Assembly (NCBI GenBank): GCA_001929475.1 | Contig: LXFE01000616.1 | Coordinates: forward strand, 1-13,845 | Origin: Neolecta irregularis DAH-3 | Taxonomy: Eukaryota; Ascomycota; Neolectomycetes; Neolectales; Neolectaceae | Direction: 5' to 3' | DNA: 13,845 bases | Part shown: piece by piece, positions 10,276 to 13,845 of the stretch | How the letters are laid out: each line of letters starts with the position of its first letter | Position numbering within the stretch: the first letter of the stretch is position 1 | Program-made: the position numbers and the translations under genes | Notes under the pieces: model-generated | The model's database searches: none | Told to the model about the DNA's origin: nothing | Seen by the model: the letters and a program-made list of their open reading frames with translations, nothing else

Positions 10276-10933
10276 TTATTAATATCAGATAATATCGGAG
10301 AAGAGGCGCGAATGGAGTTGCACGTGCCATATCTTTCTCAAATAGGTACGATTATTATTTTGTAACATTTTGTATTTCTAACTTGCTCATGAGATTGCGC
10401 ATCAGATAATCAATGAAACGAGATGGTTTTATGTGGTGAGTTTTTGAAAGTCTTCAAGTGAATGAATTGTTGAATCGTGAGGTGTTATTACGAATGGGAA
10501 GATATCACCCTCTTAAATGAAGAGCCAAGTCATATCTTCACAGTAACGAATCGAATCATTCTCACTTCTTCTTTACTGGTTTTATCTGGGATCTATTTAT
10601 TATCAGTCGTTTACTGCGATATATGCCAGGCGATTCTAGAGCGATTCGATGTGCGTACTATACACCTTGACGAATAAATAGGAGATATTTATCGAAAGAA
10701 TATGACTTATAGATATAACCGTTGATCTCATATGAATGCTCTCAGTGACCTTGTACGGTTAAGTAGCATGCAACGACGAGAAAAACGAACAGGTATTTTA
10801 GTAAATCATGTGAAAAGTTTTATTTACCCGTTACTTCAATTATCTATAGCTTCATGAAGGGCGAATATTATTTGTAGTACATCATTATACTGTGGTATAT
10901 GTATACGACATTATTTTAGACCAAACACTGACA
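10276..10933. other. SPO22-MED18 spacer
   Basis: This is the 5' flank of SPO22 on the left and of MED18 on the right. It holds one doubtful small gene (next entry). 10680-10933 is A/T-rich with no gene, repeat or RNA that I can support and should include the MED18 promoter. Short palindromic TATATGTATAC-like sequence sits at about 10894-10910. Confidence 0.4.
10413..10677 (+). CDS. Doubtful small single-pass membrane protein, unrecognised
   Basis: One reading joins 10413-10435 to 10482-10677 across a 46-nt GT-AG intron (10436-10481). This gives about 72 aa starting MKRDGFMWCYYEWED, then LNEEPSHIF, one strongly hydrophobic segment (about RIILTSSLLVLSGIYLLSVV) and a charged tail. The order aromatic YYxW, then an EP dipeptide, then one membrane span loosely resembles the small activating subunits of serine palmitoyltransferase (SPTSSA/Tsc3-like). 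The family's invariant PWE is absent, so I do not assign it. Shorter introns at 10536-10710 could change the C-terminus. It may equally be non-coding. Confidence 0.28.
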
Positions 10934-11758
10934 ATGCAAGAACTCTCCCTCTACGCAAATATTCAAGATATCGAGTCATTTCTCCTATTTTTAACAGCAT
11001 ACTCTGGTTCTCGACCAATTGAATTCAGCGAGCATCACATCATCTTTAAACCAATTAGTCGAGGTATATGTACCTAAGCCTTTCACTTTTTAAAACTTAG
11101 CACCATCAACAAAGAATATTCATCCAACACAGACGAAACCGCTTGTGGTGCTCGAACTTTGCGGGAACCGAAATAGAATCGCAAGGACGCAGCTGGAAGA
11201 TGATTTGATATCGAAAATTAACTGGTCACTTTAAGGAAAGATTGGGGTTCTGACCGATAGGTCGGTGGTATTTGCCGACACACCTGAAGCCAATAATAAA
11301 CACGAATTGACGTCTCGTGTGATCCTCAAATCAGATGTAAACAATGGCGATGCAATCAAATTTGTGCAAAGTCTGGGATATTCGTGCGATTCAGATCTTT
11401 CTTGCACCTCACTTACACGATCTAGGTATTCACATGAGTATATGCGCAACGGGAAATATGCGGTGAGGAATAATTCGGTATTATCGGTATTTCAAGTTCT
11501 TCAGGTGATTTTTCTCATTGGGATGTCCTTGCTGATTTACAAAAGCCTAAACATGCATATGATGATCAAAACCAATCCTTCGACTTTACTGATCAATGGA
11601 TCCTGCAAGCCTCTATCACCGTCGACAATTCCCAGGACCCGTTTCTTGTAACCCAAGCCAGCGAGGAATTAAAAGCTATCCGCGCGGATTTACGAGGAAT
11701 ATGCGACCTTGAACAAGCCAGTCGTCAATCTCTCGATACCCGTATAATAATCATTTGA
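10934..11758 (+). CDS. MED18: Mediator complex subunit 18 (Srb5)
   Basis: Predicted exons: 10934-11063, 11101-11224, 11261-11383, 11426-11504, 11546-11758 (TGA), giving 222 aa. Med18 sits in the Mediator head module with Med20 and Med8 and supports RNA polymerase II initiation and re-initiation. The start MQELSLYANI and following EHHIIFKPISR match the fungal Med18 N-terminus (ELxLxA...EHxxxxKP). FADTPEANN, SRVILKSD, DAIKFVQSLGYSYSHEYMR and VLSVFQVLQ form the beta-barrel core. The C-terminus has WILQASITVDNS, SEELKAIRADLRGICDLE and SLDTR, the family's typical ending. Its four introns are 37, 36, 42 and 41 nt. Intron 3 (11384-11425) is in frame and open; leaving it in would place 14 extra residues between GYS and YSHEY. 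It converges on RDS2 with 198 bp between stop codons. Confidence 0.92.
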
Positions 11759-11956
11759 ACTCAACGCCATCAAATTGTACACCCCCAAAGACAAAAGGAC
11801 AAATAGAAAAAAAAGAAGCGTTTATCAACATAAAAGTACATATTAGTTGACAACACGGAAGAACCAAAACGAATTTCCATTATAAAAAGGCCCAGGTTTT
11901 TTATACACCAGATTTTGCTGTTCTGTAAGGAAGTTTAAGGGAGAGAATTGTATAAA

Positions 11957-13543
11957 TCAGGCAGTCATGGGAATAAAGTTCCCGATAATACAGCTTGGTC
12001 TATATCAGATTTAGCATTTGCGGACGAAATAGATGGAATACGAACATGCCGTATCTGTCTCTGCGAATGGTGAATGAGAAGCAGCAGTTTATATTTTTGC
12101 CGGAGATGGGATTTCGAAGGGCGCAGGATGTAAGAACTGCTTTCTGTCCTTGGTCGAAAGCCTAAAGCAGGTTAGCAGAGTATAGTACTGAGAATCATAC
12201 GATATTCCCATATTTTTCCCAATAATTTACTGTCGAATCTTCCGCCATTATTTCACTAATTGCCAGCCGGCCCTATCAGATCAGTCTCTTGATATAAAAC
12301 AGGAAATCTAGGTTACATCTCTTAAATCATCGAGAGGAACATCCAACAAGGCAGCAAATTCCTTATTGCCGCGATAAATTTCACCAGTGCGACGCCATAA
12401 ACAAGCTGGAATACCAATACTTGTAAAAATACGATCATAGTCTAAAAGAAGACGTTCAAAGTCTTCTTCTACTAGAATAAGATCGACATCAGTCAATCCT
12501 TGCGCGATTTTCCTAAACTTTGGCCGAAATGTGGCAATGTGCTTTATAATCCGGGTCCTAGCAACCGGCGACAAGCTAGTTGAATCAGCGCGTGGATCTG
12601 AGGACAAGCGCCATACTGTGTCTCCATGAATAAATTTAGTCTTTGGTATCCTTTGACATAGTTGAATGGTTTCAATAAGCCTGCTTCCAATTTCGCGTTG
12701 ATAACTTGTTTTAGACGCTCTTCGGGTGTCTGGTCATTGGTTGGGTCTGCTGCTGTTAAAAAAAACTTTTCACGGGCAGTTTCGCCGATAGTGCCGGTGA
12801 GAGTCGCGTTGTTTGTCGTGTGGTCTGATGCGCTTGAGGTACCGTTTGGTAGCTGGTACTGCGCAACGAACGGATCTTCGGTCCATCCGTAGAATTCGTG
12901 GAGGTTTTGCGTACCTTCTGAGGGCTGCGGGGGGAATGGATACTGATGATGCTGAAAGAGGAAGGATTGTGCAAGGAGCGGGTCAAATGCGTCTAGTAGA
13001 GCATTATTTGTGCTCATATCTGCGACTGGGGGGGAGAGATAATAAGATATGGAGAGCAAGGGTCTTACGAGCTTGTAACCCGATATTTGGTTGGGGAACC
13101 ATGGTTTGCGGGATCAGAGTGGTATCGTGACCGGGTATGGGAACGGGAGCCTCTGGAAGATCTGGAAGGGAATGCCAATTTTGGGCGGGCGCTTTTGAAT
13201 CTCGAGGTTCGTCGCAGCATAGATGGCCGATATTGCGCCTTACACAGCGCGAGCAGGGACGGACTGTGTGCATTAGAGTGGTGTGTGATGTAAGAGTATA
13301 CCTTCGTCGCAGGTCATATGGGATCTCCGGCAATAGATGCTTTTTTTCAAACAAGAACAATGTCGGGGCGCTATACCAGGCCTTTGCAACCTTTCTCCGC
13401 TTTGAACGGGATTGTTTTTTTTTGTCTTGGATATGCGGGCGGAGGGATTCTGGAAGTTGGTTCCGAGAGGAGGGCTGCTGATAGTAATTAGTATTCGAGT
13501 CGGGGACATTGTATGATTCTGGATGCTGGAGCTGTGGATCCAT
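11957..13543 (-). CDS. RDS2: Zn2Cys6 gluconeogenesis regulator Rds2/AcuM
   Basis: Predicted exons: 13543-13377, 13339-13302, 13263-13069, 13025-12617, 12575-12317, 12272-12201, 12161-12046, 11999-11957 (TGA), giving 432 aa (yeast Rds2 446 aa). Rds2/AcuM binds carbon-source-responsive promoters of gluconeogenic genes such as PCK1 and FBP1 under non-fermentable growth. The basic stretch KRRKVAKA precedes a zinc cluster C56-x2-C-x6-C-x5-C-x2-C-x8-C84 (CIYCRRSHMTC...RPCSRC...HLC). After a linker comes the conserved KFFLTAADP, INAKLEAGLLKPFNY, FRPKFRKIAQGLTDVDL and the PAS-like part IPACLWRRTGEIYRGNKEF, DSTVNYWEKYG, FSFTIRRDRYG, ending GNFIPMTA as in the family. Seven introns of 37-46 nt are needed. 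Intron 7 uses donor GTTCGT. The gene looks intact and functional. Confidence 0.94.
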
Positions 13544-13652
13544 GTGGATTGGGCATGAAGGGGACAGGGAGGGGGGAGGAGGAGGGAGGAGCGGGCAAAG
13601 TCACCACCATGAATTGTGGAGCAGCTACTACAGAAGCGGATAAGGAAGCACG
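13544..13652. promoter_or_regulatory. RDS2 upstream region with guanine-rich tract
   Basis: Only 109 bp separate the RDS2 start from the stop of the next minus-strand frame. The plus strand at 13560-13595 has guanine runs of 4, 3, 6, 3 and 3 separated by 1-7 bases. This meets the usual G-quadruplex pattern on the RDS2 template strand. On the RDS2 sense strand it is a C/T-rich tract, as is common in fungal promoters and leaders. No TATA box is visible. Confidence 0.45.
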
Positions 13653-13845
13653 CTACTCCCGCGACGGCGCATAGAGCAGTAGCAGCGGCGCACTCCCGGC
13701 CACCGCAGCGCGCACCACGCGGCCCAGCGCGGCCCGCGCCCCGAGCACCGCCGCGGCGACCTGTTCCGCGGCGGCCACATTTCCCGCGATGCTGAGCAGG
13801 TGCGGCTCCAGGCGCGCACAGACACCGGCAGCCGCACTGTCCCGC
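13653..13845 (-). CDS. 3' end of a GC-rich open frame, partial, unrecognised
   Basis: The frame is open from the window edge to TAG at 13653-13655, 63 sense codons. It is Ala-rich and amphipathic (for example NVAAAEQVAAAVLGARAAL) and ends LLLLYAPSRE. Most codons end in G or C, and 13681-13845 is about 78% GC by my count, against about 40-45% in the other genes. The strong third-position bias suggests real coding sequence of a GC-rich genome or gene. The low-complexity Ala/Arg composition is also what any GC-rich DNA gives by chance. The function is unknown. It may belong to a different organism (see findings). Confidence 0.35.
   Translation of the reverse strand, partial: RDSAAAGVCARLEPHLLSIAGNVAAAEQVAAAVLGARAALGRVVRAAVAGSAPLLLLYAPSRE

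Noticed and set aside
12576-12616. Apparent frameshift in RDS2 between FMET and the RIIKHIATFRPKF segment
   Set aside because: A 41-nt GT-AG intron with a CTGAT branch site and CTAG acceptor restores METHLSPVARTR in the family register, so the gene is not broken.
13302-13376. Apparently destroyed zinc cluster in RDS2 (the unspliced frame lacks the first three Cys)
   Set aside because: Two short introns bring back all six cysteines with correct spacing.
12662-13481. Several plus-strand frames of 68-114 codons opposite RDS2
   Set aside because: They are antisense shadows of the RDS2 exons and have no family resemblance.
1-13845. A novel multi-gene system such as a defence island or biosynthetic cluster
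   Set aside because: All confidently identified genes are conserved, functionally unrelated core fungal genes; nothing in their arrangement suggests a joint system.

Overview
The window looks like nuclear DNA of an ascomycete fungus. Six genes can be identified from their translated sequence: a sphingosine-1-phosphate lyase (DPL1), mitochondrial ribosomal protein uL30m (MRPL33), the exocyst subunit SEC6, the meiotic ZMM/TPR protein SPO22/ZIP4, the Mediator subunit MED18 and the gluconeogenic zinc-cluster regulator RDS2/AcuM. All are conserved eukaryotic or fungal single-copy housekeeping or meiotic genes. I see no bacterial operon, CRISPR array or secondary-metabolite cluster. The lineage within Ascomycota cannot be fixed from this sequence. 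Very short introns at high density would fit an early-diverging (Taphrinomycotina-like) lineage, but that is a guess.

Layout: 1-386 holds a probable decayed retroelement gag fragment. 387-1320 has no gene I can support. 1321-3164 (-) is DPL1. 3165-3677 is non-coding and holds a diverged two-copy direct repeat. 3678-3929 (-) is MRPL33, which shares a 162-bp divergent promoter with SEC6 (4092-6524, +). SPO22 (6582-10275, -) converges on SEC6 with only 57 bp between stop codons. 10276-10933 holds the SPO22/MED18 spacer with one doubtful small membrane-protein ORF (10413-10677, +). MED18 (10934-11758, +) converges on RDS2 (11957-13543, -). Beyond 13650 the base composition jumps to about 78% GC and an open frame runs off the edge on the minus strand.

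The genes do not form a pathway; this is a gene-dense stretch of ordinary fungal chromosome. The most interesting signal is the gene structure. I could join the conserved frames of five genes only by removing 46 introns, and these are all 32-46 nt long (median 37). SPO22 alone has 23. Every junction was placed by requiring GT-AG (one GC-AG) and an unbroken reading frame with family-conserved residues on both sides. The five spliced coding sequences come out as exact multiples of three (541, 740, 944, 222 and 432 aa), close to the known family sizes. Six of the introns are multiples of three with no stop, so they are invisible to simple ORF reading. No transcript evidence was available.
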